From Elizabethkingia meningoseptica_A (GTDB lineage Bacteria > Bacteroidota > Bacteroidia > Flavobacteriales > Weeksellaceae): 64,000 nucleotides of DNA. Positions 53,521 to 62,475 of this stretch are shown here, piece by piece. The position numbers and the translations under genes were made by a program. Position 1 is the stretch's first letter. Every line of letters begins with the position of its first letter. Location: contig NZ_JBJDLK010000003.1 in the NCBI RefSeq assembly GCF_045762675.1, forward strand, positions 496,001 to 560,000. Reading direction: 5' to 3'. The notes beneath the pieces were generated by a model that worked only from the letters and a program-made list of their open reading frames with translations, made no database searches and was not told the DNA's origin.

Positions 53521-54839
53521 AAGATTTAGACAAAATATTTAAAGACCAGCTCAGCCAGCCGAAAGAACCACCGGCAGGAGCATGGGACTTTATTCAGTCA
53601 GCTTTGGATGAAAAGAAAAAGAAAAACCCTGTTTATATATGGTTACCCATTTCAGGAGTTGCAGCATTGTTTTTAATCGGAGTATTTGTTATTAATTCGA
53701 AAGATCAAAATACTACTCCGGAAAAACAACAATCAAAAGGGGTTATAGCAGACCAGCATGATATTTTCGGTAAAACAGATGTTAAACTGAATGATGAAAA
53801 AGAAGAAAATAGTATTGCTGGTCATATAACCAAAATTAAAACCAAAACAATTGAGTGGCGAAAAGCAATTTTCGATAGCCAAAAATCAACAGATATTTCG
53901 GAGATAAATAAAGAGCTTATAGCCCGGTATAAAAATGAGATATCTGCAGGTACAACGGTAATTCAGCCAGATAAAAATAAAAAAGACGGCATACCGGAAG
54001 AGTATAATACCCAGCCCGGCTATGTAGAAAATAATAAACCAACAGAAACTTTAACAGAAAATAAAAATGTTATTGTTAAAAGAAACGAAGTAAAAGAATC
54101 AACAGAACGCTTCTCATTATCAGCATTTTTTGCTCCGACAAAAATAAATGCTTTTGGAGGGAAGTCATTATTGTCTAATGAATTTAATAATCAGGATATT
54201 CAGAACACAATAAATATTTCTTACGGAGCACGTGTGAATTATGCCATTAATGACAGAGTGAAAATAAGAACCGGAGTTGCAATGGTGGATATTGAGCAAA
54301 AAACTAAAAATGTCCCACTGACCGTTAATGCATCACCAAATGCCATGGCTATTTATTTTTCAGAAATTCCGTCGAACCCAAATATTGCATATTCGGGAAA
54401 CCTGAGGGTTGGGAATCTTGATACAAAGGCAAGTAATATGCCTACAGGTAATTTTGTTTCAAGAAACAATATCTTACAGGGAGAACTGACCCAGAAAATA
54501 CAATATGTTGAGATTCCTTTGGAAGCTGAAGTAAAATTGACCCAATTTAACAAGTTTGGAGTGAATGCAACGGTAGGAGCGAGTTCTTATATGCTGACTA
54601 AAAATAATATTCAGGCGCAGACACAAGGCGCTCCGAAACAAGAGTTCGGAACAGCAACAAATCTTAACGATGTAAGCTTTAGTGCAAATGCCGGATTAAA
54701 GATTGATTTTGAAGTCTCCAAAAAAATAAAATTTAACGTAGAGCCGAACCTTAAATATATGATTAAGCCAATGAATAAGAGTGAAAATACACAGCCTTAT
54801 ATTATTGGAATAAGTACAGGGGCTACTTTCTCTTTTTAA
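53517..54839 (+). CDS. Membrane-spanning anti-sigma-like protein with barrel-like C-terminus
   Basis: 440 aa. A short cytoplasmic N-terminus (LSQPKEPPAGAWDFIQSALDEKKKK) is followed by one membrane helix (about residues 41-60), a long polar Lys/Asn-rich linker, and a C-terminal beta-rich domain from about residue 195 resembling the outer-membrane beta-barrel family PF13568. It is coupled to the sigma gene, so it is the likely anti-sigma factor and could link the outer membrane to transcription. Function is inferred from position and topology. Confidence 0.7.
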   Translation: MKDLDKIFKDQLSQPKEPPAGAWDFIQSALDEKKKKNPVYIWLPISGVAALFLIGVFVINSKDQNTTPEKQQSKGVIADQHDIFGKTDVKLNDEKEENSIAGHITKIKTKTIEWRKAIFDSQKSTDISEINKELIARYKNEISAGTTVIQPDKNKKDGIPEEYNTQPGYVENNKPTETLTENKNVIVKRNEVKESTERFSLSAFFAPTKINAFGGKSLLSNEFNNQDIQNTINISYGARVNYAINDRVKIRTGVAMVDIEQKTKNVPLTVNASPNAMAIYFSEIPSNPNIAYSGNLRVGNLDTKASNMPTGNFVSRNNILQGELTQKIQYVEIPLEAEVKLTQFNKFGVNATVGASSYMLTKNNIQAQTQGAPKQEFGTATNLNDVSFSANAGLKIDFEVSKKIKFNVEPNLKYMIKPMNKSENTQPYIIGISTGATFSF

Positions 54840-54881
54840 CACTAATACAACATAATTTTAATTTCTTTTTTTATTCAGATG

Positions 54882-54911
54882 GGGGTTTGGTTATTATACC
54901 GGCCCCTTTTT
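54882..54911 (+). terminator. Terminator after the ECF operon
   Basis: GGGG...GGT pairs with ACC...CCCC (54882-54906, two wobble pairs) around TATT, followed by T5. Confidence 0.6.
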
Positions 54912-54960
54912 GGTTGGATTTCAAATTTACATTCAGTATTTTTGAAAAAACAAAATAAAC

Positions 54961-56880
54961 ATGCAAAGATTAAATCTACTAGAAGAAACGCGATTCGAAA
55001 AAATACCCGTAACAGTCTATCCGTCAGAAGGTGAAGCTACGAAGGTGGTTGCGAACAGGATAGCGCAGTTAATTAAAGATAAACAAGCTAAAGGAGAAAA
55101 CGCAATATTAGGCCTGGCGACAGGGGTAACACCAATAAAGGTTTATCAGGAATTGGTGCGCCTTCACAAGGAAGAAGGCTTAAGTTTTAAGAACGTGGTA
55201 ACGTTCAATCTGGATGAATACTATCCAATGCTGCCCAACGAAACACAGAGTTATGTGACGTTTATGAATGAAAATCTTTTCAATCATATTGATGTTCCGA
55301 AAGAGAATATTCATATTCCGGACGGAAGCATCAGTGAAGCGGAGGTTGCTGAATTCTGTAAAGAATACGAGCAGAAAATAAATTCATTTGGTGGGCTGGA
55401 TATTCAGATTCTGGGAATCGGGCGTACCGGACATATCGGATTCAACGAGCCGGGAGCGGCACCGAATTCAGGAACCAGAATGGTGACACTGGACGACTTA
55501 ACACGTAAAGATGCATCAAGAGATTTCGGAGGTAAAGAAAATGTACCGAAGAAAGCGATTACAATGGGGGTAGGATCTATTTTCAAGGCCAGAGAGATTA
55601 TTCTTATGGCATGGAATAAGAAGAAAGCTCCGATTATCAAAAAAGCGGTAGAAGGAGAAGTGTCCTCAGATATTCCGGCAACTTATTTACAACTATCCCA
55701 GAATGTTGAATTCATTGTAGATGAAGATGCAGCATCATTACTAACGAGATTCGATAAGCCTTGGCTTACTCATGATATCGAGTGGGATGAATCCATTACT
55801 AAAAAAGCCGTTGTTTGGTTGTCTCAGAAGCTTGGAAAACCAATTTTAAAGCTTACAGATGACGATTATAATACTCATGGTATGGATAAGCTGGTTACTG
55901 AAAAAGGACCTGCTTATAACATGAATATTAAAATATTTAATGAATTACAACACACCATCACGGGATGGCCGGGAGGTAAACCAAATGTAGACGATTCCCA
56001 GAGACCGGAAAGAGCAAATCCGGCGAAGAAAAACGTTCTGCTTTTCTCTCCACATCCGGATGATGATGTAATTTCAATGGGGGGAACATTCATCAAGCTT
56101 TCCGATCAGGGACATAATGTCCATGTTGCCTACCAGACTTCCGGAAATGCAGCGGTATGGGATGATGATGTACTGAGATATTTAGAGTTTGCAGAAGATT
56201 TTGCCAAGTTGGTAGGATTTGATGATGAAAAAATAAAAGATCTGTACAAAGAGAATGTATCGATTTTTGATCAGAAAAAGCCAAACCAGACTGATACAGA
56301 GTTTGTAAGAAAAATAAAATTCTTAATCAGAAAAGGAGAAGCTATTGCCGGAGCACGTTTTGTAGGTCTGGATGAAGATCATATCCATTTTCAGGATCTT
56401 CCTTTCTATGACAGAAGGAAGTTTGATAAGAACAGCTCTTATGAAGATGATATCCAGCAAACGATGGAACTGTTAAGAAAGGTAAAGCCTCATCAGGTAT
56501 TTGCAGCGGGAGATTTTGAAGATCCGCACGGAACACATAAAGTTTGTTTCGATATTATTTTAGAGGCTTTAAAAAGGCTGAAAGAAACTGATGAATGGAC
56601 GAAAGACTGCTGGCTGTGGATGTACCGCGGTGCATGGCATGAATTCCCGATTCATGAAATTGAAATGGCAGTGCCGCTTTCACCACAGGAAGTATATAAG
56701 AAGAGACTGGCGATCTTTAAACACCAATCACAAAAAGATTTACCTGTTTTCCCTGGGGATGATGCCAGAGAATTTTGGGTAAGAGCTGAAGACAGAACCA
56801 GTGAAACTGCTCAGTTGTATAACAATTTAGGATTAGCAGAGTACGAGGCTATTGAAGCATTTGTGCGATATAAGTTTTAA
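54961..56880 (+). CDS. nagB: Glucosamine-6-phosphate deaminase fused to a PIG-L deacetylase domain
   Basis: 639 aa. The N-terminal NagB domain (about 1-290) has the phosphate loop GLATGVTPIKVYQEL, FNLDEYYP and GIGRTGHIGFNEPG and turns glucosamine 6-phosphate into fructose 6-phosphate plus ammonia. The C-terminal PIG-L/LmbE-like domain (about 350-560) has the zinc motif SPHPDDDVISMGG and HGTH, suggesting N-deacetylation of an amino sugar. This combined form is usual in Bacteroidetes. Cytoplasmic, amino-sugar catabolism. A strong terminator follows. Confidence 0.95.
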   Translation: MQRLNLLEETRFEKIPVTVYPSEGEATKVVANRIAQLIKDKQAKGENAILGLATGVTPIKVYQELVRLHKEEGLSFKNVVTFNLDEYYPMLPNETQSYVTFMNENLFNHIDVPKENIHIPDGSISEAEVAEFCKEYEQKINSFGGLDIQILGIGRTGHIGFNEPGAAPNSGTRMVTLDDLTRKDASRDFGGKENVPKKAITMGVGSIFKAREIILMAWNKKKAPIIKKAVEGEVSSDIPATYLQLSQNVEFIVDEDAASLLTRFDKPWLTHDIEWDESITKKAVVWLSQKLGKPILKLTDDDYNTHGMDKLVTEKGPAYNMNIKIFNELQHTITGWPGGKPNVDDSQRPERANPAKKNVLLFSPHPDDDVISMGGTFIKLSDQGHNVHVAYQTSGNAAVWDDDVLRYLEFAEDFAKLVGFDDEKIKDLYKENVSIFDQKKPNQTDTEFVRKIKFLIRKGEAIAGARFVGLDEDHIHFQDLPFYDRRKFDKNSSYEDDIQQTMELLRKVKPHQVFAAGDFEDPHGTHKVCFDIILEALKRLKETDEWTKDCWLWMYRGAWHEFPIHEIEMAVPLSPQEVYKKRLAIFKHQSQKDLPVFPGDDAREFWVRAEDRTSETAQLYNNLGLAEYEAIEAFVRYKF

Positions 56881-56900
56881 TCTAAAAAATGATATAATTT

Positions 56901-56929
56901 AAAAAGAGCGGAATTTTCCGCTCTTTTTT
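56901..56929 (+). terminator. Terminator after nagB
   Basis: AAAAAGAGCGGAA and TTCCGCTCTTTTT with a two-base loop, then T-tract. Confidence 0.88.
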
Positions 56930-57024
56930 GTTTAAATAAACTTTTATGAGTAATTTAACAGAATATTAATAAGCGTTTTCTCCCTAAGGAACGCTATTTG
57001 CTTTACACATCAAATCAAAATATA

Positions 57025-57213
57025 ATGAAAATGAATAAGAGTATAGGAGTATTATTAGCAAGTGCCGTTGGCTTGGTTACTGTGCTTGGAGTTTTTGGAT
57101 TACGTAAGTTGGTTGCAAAACACGATCATGATGACTACTATGATTATCTTACAGATCGTGAAGCACAAAAAAATGATGAGGCCGACAGCGTTGAGCTTCA
57201 TGCTTACTTATAA
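57025..57213 (+). CDS. Small single-helix membrane protein
   Basis: 62 aa from ATG 57025 (MKMNKSIGVLLASAVGLVTVL). A TTG-initiated frame from 56998 adds nine residues and is less likely. One hydrophobic helix (7-24) is followed by a basic turn and an acidic, His/Asp/Tyr-rich tail (KHDHDDYYDYLTDREAQ). No family recognised. A strong terminator follows and it is monocistronic. Confidence 0.65.
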   Translation: MKMNKSIGVLLASAVGLVTVLGVFGLRKLVAKHDHDDYYDYLTDREAQKNDEADSVELHAYL

Positions 57214-57237
57214 TAAAGTTAATCTATAATATACAGC

Positions 57238-57270
57238 AAAAGCTTTAACCATCGGTTAAAGCTTTTTTTG
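57238..57270 (+). terminator. Terminator after the small membrane protein gene
   Basis: AAAGCTTTAACC (57239-57250), loop ATC, GGTTAAAGCTTT (57254-57265) and a T-run. The 12-bp stem is perfect. Confidence 0.9.
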
Positions 57271-57346
57271 TGGAAAACTCCTGCAGATTTTCCCGCTCGT
57301 TTGAAAAAAGTTTGCTCTAAATTAGCATAGGAAAAACACAGCATCA

Positions 57347-58390
57347 ATGATCACAGATCCCATAAAAGGACAAGGTGCCCAGAAAAATGTAGCGAACAGG
57401 TTCGATAAGTATTCTTTTGATCCTGAGGAAGATGATGTGCAGGAAGTAAGAAAAACAAACTTTACAGAGGTTTTTCCAAAGACAATCGTTAACCAGGTGA
57501 AAAGCCCGGATCTTCCTATGGAATATTCCCTGAATCCTTATCAGGGGTGTGAACATGGATGTTCCTATTGTTTTGCCCGCCCGACTCATGAATATTGGGG
57601 ATATAGTGCCGGAGTGGATTTTGAAAGAAACATTATGTTTAAGAAAAACGCACCGGAACTGCTGGAGAAGTTTTTTAAAAAGAGAGGTTATAAGCCTATG
57701 CCCATATTGGTTTCAGGAAATACCGACTGTTATCAGCCGGCAGAAAGGAAACTGGAAATTACAAGGAAACTTTTGCAGCTGTTTCTGGATTACAGGCATC
57801 CTGTCAATATTATTACCAAAAATGCACTTGTACTCAGAGATCTGGATATACTGAAGCCTCTGGCAGAACAGAATCTCGTTTCCGTAGCCATCAGTATTCC
57901 CACCATTAATGAGGACCTGAGAAGGCTAATGGAGCCCAGAACATCCTCATCAAAAAATAAAATACAGGCTATAGAGCAGCTTTCAAAAAACGGTATTCCG
58001 GTACATGCGATGATTGCTCCTGTTATTCCCGGGCTGAATAGCGATGAAATTCTGAACATTATGAAAGTAACTTCAGAAGCCGGAGCCTTATCAGCTGGTG
58101 CCAGTCTGGTACGCTTAAATGATACAGTAGAACCCGTATTTGTAGAGTGGATTGAAACCAGCTTTCCGGACAGAAAGGATAAAGTACTGAATCTTATCCG
58201 CTCTATGCGTGGTGGAAATCTGGGAGAAAAAAGATTCTTTAACCGATATGAGGGAGAGGGTAATATTGCGGAAATGATTCATAATACCATTAAAATCGGA
58301 AAGCGAAAATTCTTCTCAAACAGGGAAAGAATTGTATTGGATACAAGCAACTTTACAGGATCAAAGGACCAGCAACTCCGGCTGTTTTAG
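57347..58390 (+). CDS. PA0069-family radical SAM protein
   Basis: 347 aa. The cluster motif CEHGCSYC has the C-x3-C-x2-C pattern in LNPYQGCEHGCSYCFARPTH, near residues 65-85, related to the spore photoproduct lyase-like PA0069 family. The rest shows the barrel phrases LVSGNTDCYQPAE, IITKNALVLRDLD and EPRTSSSKNKI. The reaction is unknown. It is followed after 26 bp by a GNAT gene. Confidence 0.88.
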   Translation: MITDPIKGQGAQKNVANRFDKYSFDPEEDDVQEVRKTNFTEVFPKTIVNQVKSPDLPMEYSLNPYQGCEHGCSYCFARPTHEYWGYSAGVDFERNIMFKKNAPELLEKFFKKRGYKPMPILVSGNTDCYQPAERKLEITRKLLQLFLDYRHPVNIITKNALVLRDLDILKPLAEQNLVSVAISIPTINEDLRRLMEPRTSSSKNKIQAIEQLSKNGIPVHAMIAPVIPGLNSDEILNIMKVTSEAGALSAGASLVRLNDTVEPVFVEWIETSFPDRKDKVLNLIRSMRGGNLGEKRFFNRYEGEGNIAEMIHNTIKIGKRKFFSNRERIVLDTSNFTGSKDQQLRLF

Positions 58391-58398
58391 TATATTTG
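58391..58398 (+). promoter_or_regulatory. -7 box of the GNAT gene
   Basis: TATATTTG matches TAnnTTTG directly after the radical SAM stop codon and 18 bp before ATG 58417. A TTG inside it (58396) would otherwise be read as a start. Confidence 0.5.
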
Positions 58399-58416
58399 TT
58401 GGTAAGTAAAAATATA

Positions 58417-58932
58417 ATGGAAGAAATACTTGACTTCAGAAGCGCTGAAGAAAAAGATAAAAATATAATATGGGAAATCCTTCAACAGGCTATTGAAAGA
58501 AGAAGGCAGGACGGGAGTAAACAATGGCAGGATGGTTACCCAAATATGCAGACTGTTGAAAATGACATCGAAAAAGGAAATGGTTATGTTGTAACGCTCA
58601 ATGGTGAAGTCGTTATTTACGCTGCATTAATCTTCAACGACGAGCCTGCATATGAAAATATTGAAGGAAACTGGCTTACTAATGGCGACTTTATGGTGGT
58701 TCACAGAGTTGCAGTTTCCGAAAAGGCAGCCGGAAAAGGTATGGTAAAAAAGCTTTTTGCAATGTTGGAAGATTTTGCTAAATCCCGAGAGGTGTACAGT
58801 ATAAAGGTAGATACCAACTTTGATAACCTTGCCATGTTGGCTATTCTTGAAAAGCTGGGCTATACTTTCTGTGGAGAAGTGGTATTTCGCCACAACCCAA
58901 GAAAAGCCTTTGAAAAAGTATTGGAAGCATAA
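58417..58932 (+). CDS. GNAT family N-acetyltransferase
   Basis: 171 aa (MEEILDFRSAEEKDK). GNAT core: acceptor region KQWQDGYPNMQTVENDI and acetyl-CoA loop VHRVAVSEKAAGKGMVKKLF (about 100-119), then IKVDTNFDNLAMLAILEKLGYTF. Substrate unknown; it resembles small-molecule acetyltransferases. The ATG 58417 start is preferred because the upstream TTG sits in a promoter box. Confidence 0.88.
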   Translation: MEEILDFRSAEEKDKNIIWEILQQAIERRRQDGSKQWQDGYPNMQTVENDIEKGNGYVVTLNGEVVIYAALIFNDEPAYENIEGNWLTNGDFMVVHRVAVSEKAAGKGMVKKLFAMLEDFAKSREVYSIKVDTNFDNLAMLAILEKLGYTFCGEVVFRHNPRKAFEKVLEA

Positions 58933-59004
58933 AATTTCTTGTGAATACAGTATGTCCCGCTGAGCTTACGGATCATGTGGAATATAGAAAATCTTTGATT
59001 TATC

Positions 59005-59042
59005 AAAACCTTATAGTTTTCCGAAACCTATAAGGTTTTTTT
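59005..59042 (+). terminator. Terminator after the GNAT gene
   Basis: AAAACCTTATAG (59005-59016) pairs with CTATAAGGTTTT (59028-59039), 11-nt loop, then T-run. Confidence 0.85.
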
Positions 59043-59138
59043 ATTCGGAAAGACATTACCGATTTTATCTTATAACGTTTGTTATATCTTAAAGCTTAGT
59101 TTAAAAATTGTTGCAGCTTGTAAGTCATGAATTAAAAC

Positions 59139-59169
59139 TTTGAGAGCTAAGCGTTTTTCGCTAATTTTG
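59139..59169 (+). promoter_or_regulatory. Canonical flavobacterial promoter of menD
   Basis: TTTG (59139-59142), 19-bp spacer, TAATTTTG (59162-59169), start codon 28 bp further. This is the best full match to the Bacteroidetes -33/-7 consensus that I saw in the window. Confidence 0.7.
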
Positions 59170-59197
59170 TATTCTGGTTTTTATCAAAAATGAATTC

Positions 59198-60865
59198 ATG
59201 AAGCAGTATTCCTCTAAGCGAAATATTCAGATTTTAGCACATATCCTGAAGCAATACGGGATTAATCATATTGTTTTGTCTCCGGGCTCCAGAAATGCAC
59301 CTATTGCTGTACATTTTTCCGAGGATGATTTTCACTGTTACAGCATCGTAGATGAAAGGTCTGCGGCATTTGTAGGAATGGGAATGGCTAAAGGTCTGCA
59401 TAAGCCTGTTGCTTTATCATGTACCAGCGGTTCCGCAGCTACAAATTATTATCCTGCAGTTGTGGAAGCGTTTTATCAGAATGTACCATTATTGATTTTA
59501 ACGGCTGACAGGCCGGAAAATTTTATCGATATATTCGATGGTCAGACCATTCGTCAGAAAAACCTTTTCCACCAGCATTCATACGGAGATTTCCAGATGA
59601 AAGAAGATCAGGAACCGGATGCGGATGAATATAATTTTGAAACGGTAAAAAAAGCAGTAGAATTATGCATTGAAAAACAGGGACCGGTACATATCAATAT
59701 TCCGTTAACAGAACCGTTGTATGAAATGGTATCGGAATTATTGCCAATGCCGGAAATTGAAAGACATGTACCTGAAAATAACTTTGAACTTCCGTCAAAT
59801 GTTATTGCAGAGTGGAATACCAGTAAAAGAATTATGATTTTGCTGGGGACATTAGATCCTTCACCAGAATTAAATGTTCTTCTGGAACAATTGGTTAAGA
59901 ATCATTCTGCAGTAGTTTTAACAGAGGTAAATTCTAATCAGTACCATCCTAAGTTTTTCAATCATATAGACCGGTATATTTTTGATTTTACCGAGGAAGA
60001 CTTTGCTAAATATGCACCGGACTTATTGATTACAGTTGGTCAGAATGTAGTGTCTAAAAAAGTAAAACAATTCCTCAGAAAGGCAGCCCCGGTTCACCAC
60101 TGGCATATTGATCCGTACTGGCAGCCGGATACTTATTTTGTTTTAACAGAAAAGATCACGGTTGATCATGAAACATTCTTCTCACAGCTTGTAAAACGGG
60201 TAAATCTGGAACCTCAGGCCTATTTTAACCTGTGGGATACCAGAAGGGATAAAATGGACGCTAAACATGAAGAATATATAAATCAGGTGAGTTTTTCAGA
60301 CTTCATGGTATTCAGAGACCTTGCAGAGAGTATTCCGGAAAATTACAGCGTACATTTTTCAAACAGCTCCGCAATTCGCTATGCCCAGCTATTTAATTAT
60401 TCAGAAAAACATGAAGTATACTGTAACAGGGGAACGAGTGGAATAGATGGCTGTACTTCTACGGCAATGGGATTTGCAATGATGGATGAAAATCCGGTAG
60501 TTCTTCTTACAGGTGATTTAAGCTTCTTTTATGATATCAACGGACTTTGGAATAAGTATATCCCGCCATATACCAGAATTATTATCATAAACAACGGAGA
60601 AGGGAATATTTTCCGTATTATTCCGGGACCGGAAGATACCAATGCAATAGGAGAGTTTATTGCAACTTCACATAAAATGAATGCGTCTAATCTTGCCAAG
60701 CATTTTAAATTCGATTATTTTCAGGTAGAAACAAAGGATGAATTTCACCGTTCCCTTGAAAACTTTTTCAAACCAAGCAGCCAGCCGAAGATTCTGGAGC
60801 TTAATACAAGAGAAGAAGATAATGCAGATGTCCTGAAAGAATACTTTAAATTTCTAAAGTCTTAA
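59198..60865 (+). CDS. menD: SEPHCHC synthase (menaquinone biosynthesis)
   Basis: 2-Succinyl-5-enolpyruvyl-6-hydroxy-3-cyclohexene-1-carboxylate synthase, a thiamine-diphosphate enzyme that joins isochorismate and 2-oxoglutarate. 555 aa. Motifs are LSPGSRNAPIAVHF, the cofactor Glu in VDERSAAF, CTSGSAATNYYPAV, and the ThDP-binding region LTGDLSFFYDINGLWN to NNGEGNIF. Cytoplasmic. It converges with the pabC-like gene and overlaps its 3' end by 20 bp. Confidence 0.96.
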   Translation: MKQYSSKRNIQILAHILKQYGINHIVLSPGSRNAPIAVHFSEDDFHCYSIVDERSAAFVGMGMAKGLHKPVALSCTSGSAATNYYPAVVEAFYQNVPLLILTADRPENFIDIFDGQTIRQKNLFHQHSYGDFQMKEDQEPDADEYNFETVKKAVELCIEKQGPVHINIPLTEPLYEMVSELLPMPEIERHVPENNFELPSNVIAEWNTSKRIMILLGTLDPSPELNVLLEQLVKNHSAVVLTEVNSNQYHPKFFNHIDRYIFDFTEEDFAKYAPDLLITVGQNVVSKKVKQFLRKAAPVHHWHIDPYWQPDTYFVLTEKITVDHETFFSQLVKRVNLEPQAYFNLWDTRRDKMDAKHEEYINQVSFSDFMVFRDLAESIPENYSVHFSNSSAIRYAQLFNYSEKHEVYCNRGTSGIDGCTSTAMGFAMMDENPVVLLTGDLSFFYDINGLWNKYIPPYTRIIIINNGEGNIFRIIPGPEDTNAIGEFIATSHKMNASNLAKHFKFDYFQVETKDEFHRSLENFFKPSSQPKILELNTREEDNADVLKEYFKFLKS

Positions 60866-61466
60866 TCTTAAAAAGATTCTGAATCAGTGCAATGGAATAT
60901 TCCTGTGATCCGAAAGGGATCATAGCATTAATCATTTGAAAATGAGAGAATTCGTTAAGGTTTTCTAAATTTATTTCTAAGGTTTTTATCTTGTTGGTTT
61001 TTAATAAATGCTGACGCATTACACCGTTTAACAGAAATGATTCAGGAGTGTACCATTCTTGGTCTTTTTTGAAAATAAGATTGGAATAAGAGGTGTCTGT
61101 TACCTTTTTATTTTGATAGAATATAACAGCCTCTGCACTTGCCTGGTTTCTCAACCTGTTAATTTCAGATCGGTCTTCATATTTAAAGGAGTAGTTGAGG
61201 TGATTTCCGTTAACCAGTTCAAAATTATTATGAACTTCAATCGCGTAAGGAATCATCTGGCAACTGATGCTGCCCTGAAGATCATAAACAATACGCCATT
61301 TATAAAGACCGTTTTCGTTGTGATGCTGTTGTTGGAAATAATTGCTGAGTTGATGAGGATTTGTTTTTCCAAAATGAGAAAATACGTTATCCATTCTTTC
61401 CTGATGAAGATCAAGAAGGAATGCCTGGGAATTTTCAACTCTTATGGTTTCAATAAATCGGGACAT
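60846..61466 (-). CDS. Aminotransferase class IV (4-amino-4-deoxychorismate lyase-like)
   Basis: 206 aa, PLP fold type IV, short version (MSRFIETIRVENSQAFLLDLHQERMDNVF). The expected cofactor-pocket phrases are visible in LNYSFKYEDRSEI, DTSYSNLIF and TPESFLLNGVMRQHLL. It is coupled to pabB by a 17-bp overlap, so PabC activity (aminodeoxychorismate to p-aminobenzoate) for folate is the likely role. Confidence 0.85.
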   Translation of the reverse strand: MSRFIETIRVENSQAFLLDLHQERMDNVFSHFGKTNPHQLSNYFQQQHHNENGLYKWRIVYDLQGSISCQMIPYAIEVHNNFELVNGNHLNYSFKYEDRSEINRLRNQASAEAVIFYQNKKVTDTSYSNLIFKKDQEWYTPESFLLNGVMRQHLLKTNKIKTLEINLENLNEFSHFQMINAMIPFGSQEYSIALIQNLFKIKTLEI

Positions 61467-62430
61467 ATATTTTATTAATCATTTCCTCATATTCAGCAAT
61501 GGCATCACTCTGATGAGTTATTCCGCCACCGCTTTTAAAATATAGCTGGTTGTTTTCGTTTTCAATATAACGAATCATAACTCCGGAATCTAAATCCCTT
61601 CCGTCAAAATACCCGCATACTCCGGTATAAAATCCCCGCTCATAATTTTCACTCTCCAATATTACTTCAAGCGTTTTCTCTTTAGGAGCTCCTAAAATTG
61701 ATCCGGCAGGAAGCAATTTCTGCATCAGGCTGCCAATTTTATTCTGAAATTCAGGTTTTACAATCCCTTCAATTTCAGAACTCATCGCATAGAGATTTTT
61801 TTTCTGGGTCTTAAGATAGTCAATTCTCTGGAAATCAACTAATTTTACTTCATTGGCAATAATGCTCAGATCATTCCGGAGCAGATCCACAACAGTATAA
61901 TGTTCTGCTTTTTCTTTAGGATTATTTCTCAGAATCTCTTTAGCATCCGGAATATCCGCATCTATCGTTCCTTTCATAGGGAATGTGGAAATCTTCTGAT
62001 CTTTAATTTTCACAAAAATTTCCGGTGAAAAGAAAACCCAGTCATTTTTATAGCAGATTTTATATTTAGCCTCGGAATTGAAAAAAATATCCTGTAGCGT
62101 AAGGTTGGTTTCAATTCTGGTTTTCCGGGTATAATTGATGAGATAAGAATTGCCCTGCTGTAAATTTCTTTTTACAATGTCAAAGCCTTTTTTGTAAGCC
62201 TCAAAAGATTCAGGGTAGGATTGCATCTGCACCTTCTGGTTAAATTTTGAAGGAGAAGTATAGTTTTTGTAGTCCTGAAAATGCACCAGAACATCAGCAT
62301 TATTTTCCAGCTCATCCATTGTAAACAGAAGAACATTTTGTTTTAAAAAGTCAATAATGAAAACAAAAGGAGTCCCTTTCTCAGAAAGTTGGTCCATTTT
62401 AGAAAATTCTTTCACATTTATTGCTGCCAT
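61450..62430 (-). CDS. pabB: Aminodeoxychorismate synthase component I
   Basis: 326 aa from ATG 62430 (MAAINVKEFSKMDQLS); the longer frame to 62469 runs through the promoter. Chorismate-binding domain only. The Lys that distinguishes PabB from anthranilate synthase is present in FPMKGTID. Other motifs are LLPAGSILGAPKEKT, GFYTGVCGYFDG and KSGGGITHQSDAIAEYEEM. It makes 4-amino-4-deoxychorismate for folate. The -7 box is almost on the start codon. Confidence 0.9.
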   Translation of the reverse strand: MAAINVKEFSKMDQLSEKGTPFVFIIDFLKQNVLLFTMDELENNADVLVHFQDYKNYTSPSKFNQKVQMQSYPESFEAYKKGFDIVKRNLQQGNSYLINYTRKTRIETNLTLQDIFFNSEAKYKICYKNDWVFFSPEIFVKIKDQKISTFPMKGTIDADIPDAKEILRNNPKEKAEHYTVVDLLRNDLSIIANEVKLVDFQRIDYLKTQKKNLYAMSSEIEGIVKPEFQNKIGSLMQKLLPAGSILGAPKEKTLEVILESENYERGFYTGVCGYFDGRDLDSGVMIRYIENENNQLYFKSGGGITHQSDAIAEYEEMINKIYVPIY

Positions 62431-62434
62431 GATG

Positions 62435-62464
62435 CAAAAATAAGGAAGAAGATGCGTAATTTTG
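62435..62464. promoter_or_regulatory. Compact divergent promoter pair
   Basis: TATTTTTG on the minus strand (62442-62435) and TAATTTTG on the plus strand (62457-62464) stand back to back between pabB and the membrane protein gene. They end 4 and 11 bp before the respective start codons, so both messages would have very short or no leaders. Confidence 0.5.
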
Positions 62465-62475
62465 CGCAAAATTTA

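Noticed and set aside
54961..56880. NagB-PIG-L fusion as a novel enzyme
   Set aside because: This domain pair is common in Bacteroidetes genomes.
58396..58416. TTG start for the GNAT gene at 58396
   Set aside because: The TTG lies inside a TATATTTG -7 box, and ATG 58417 fits the family length.
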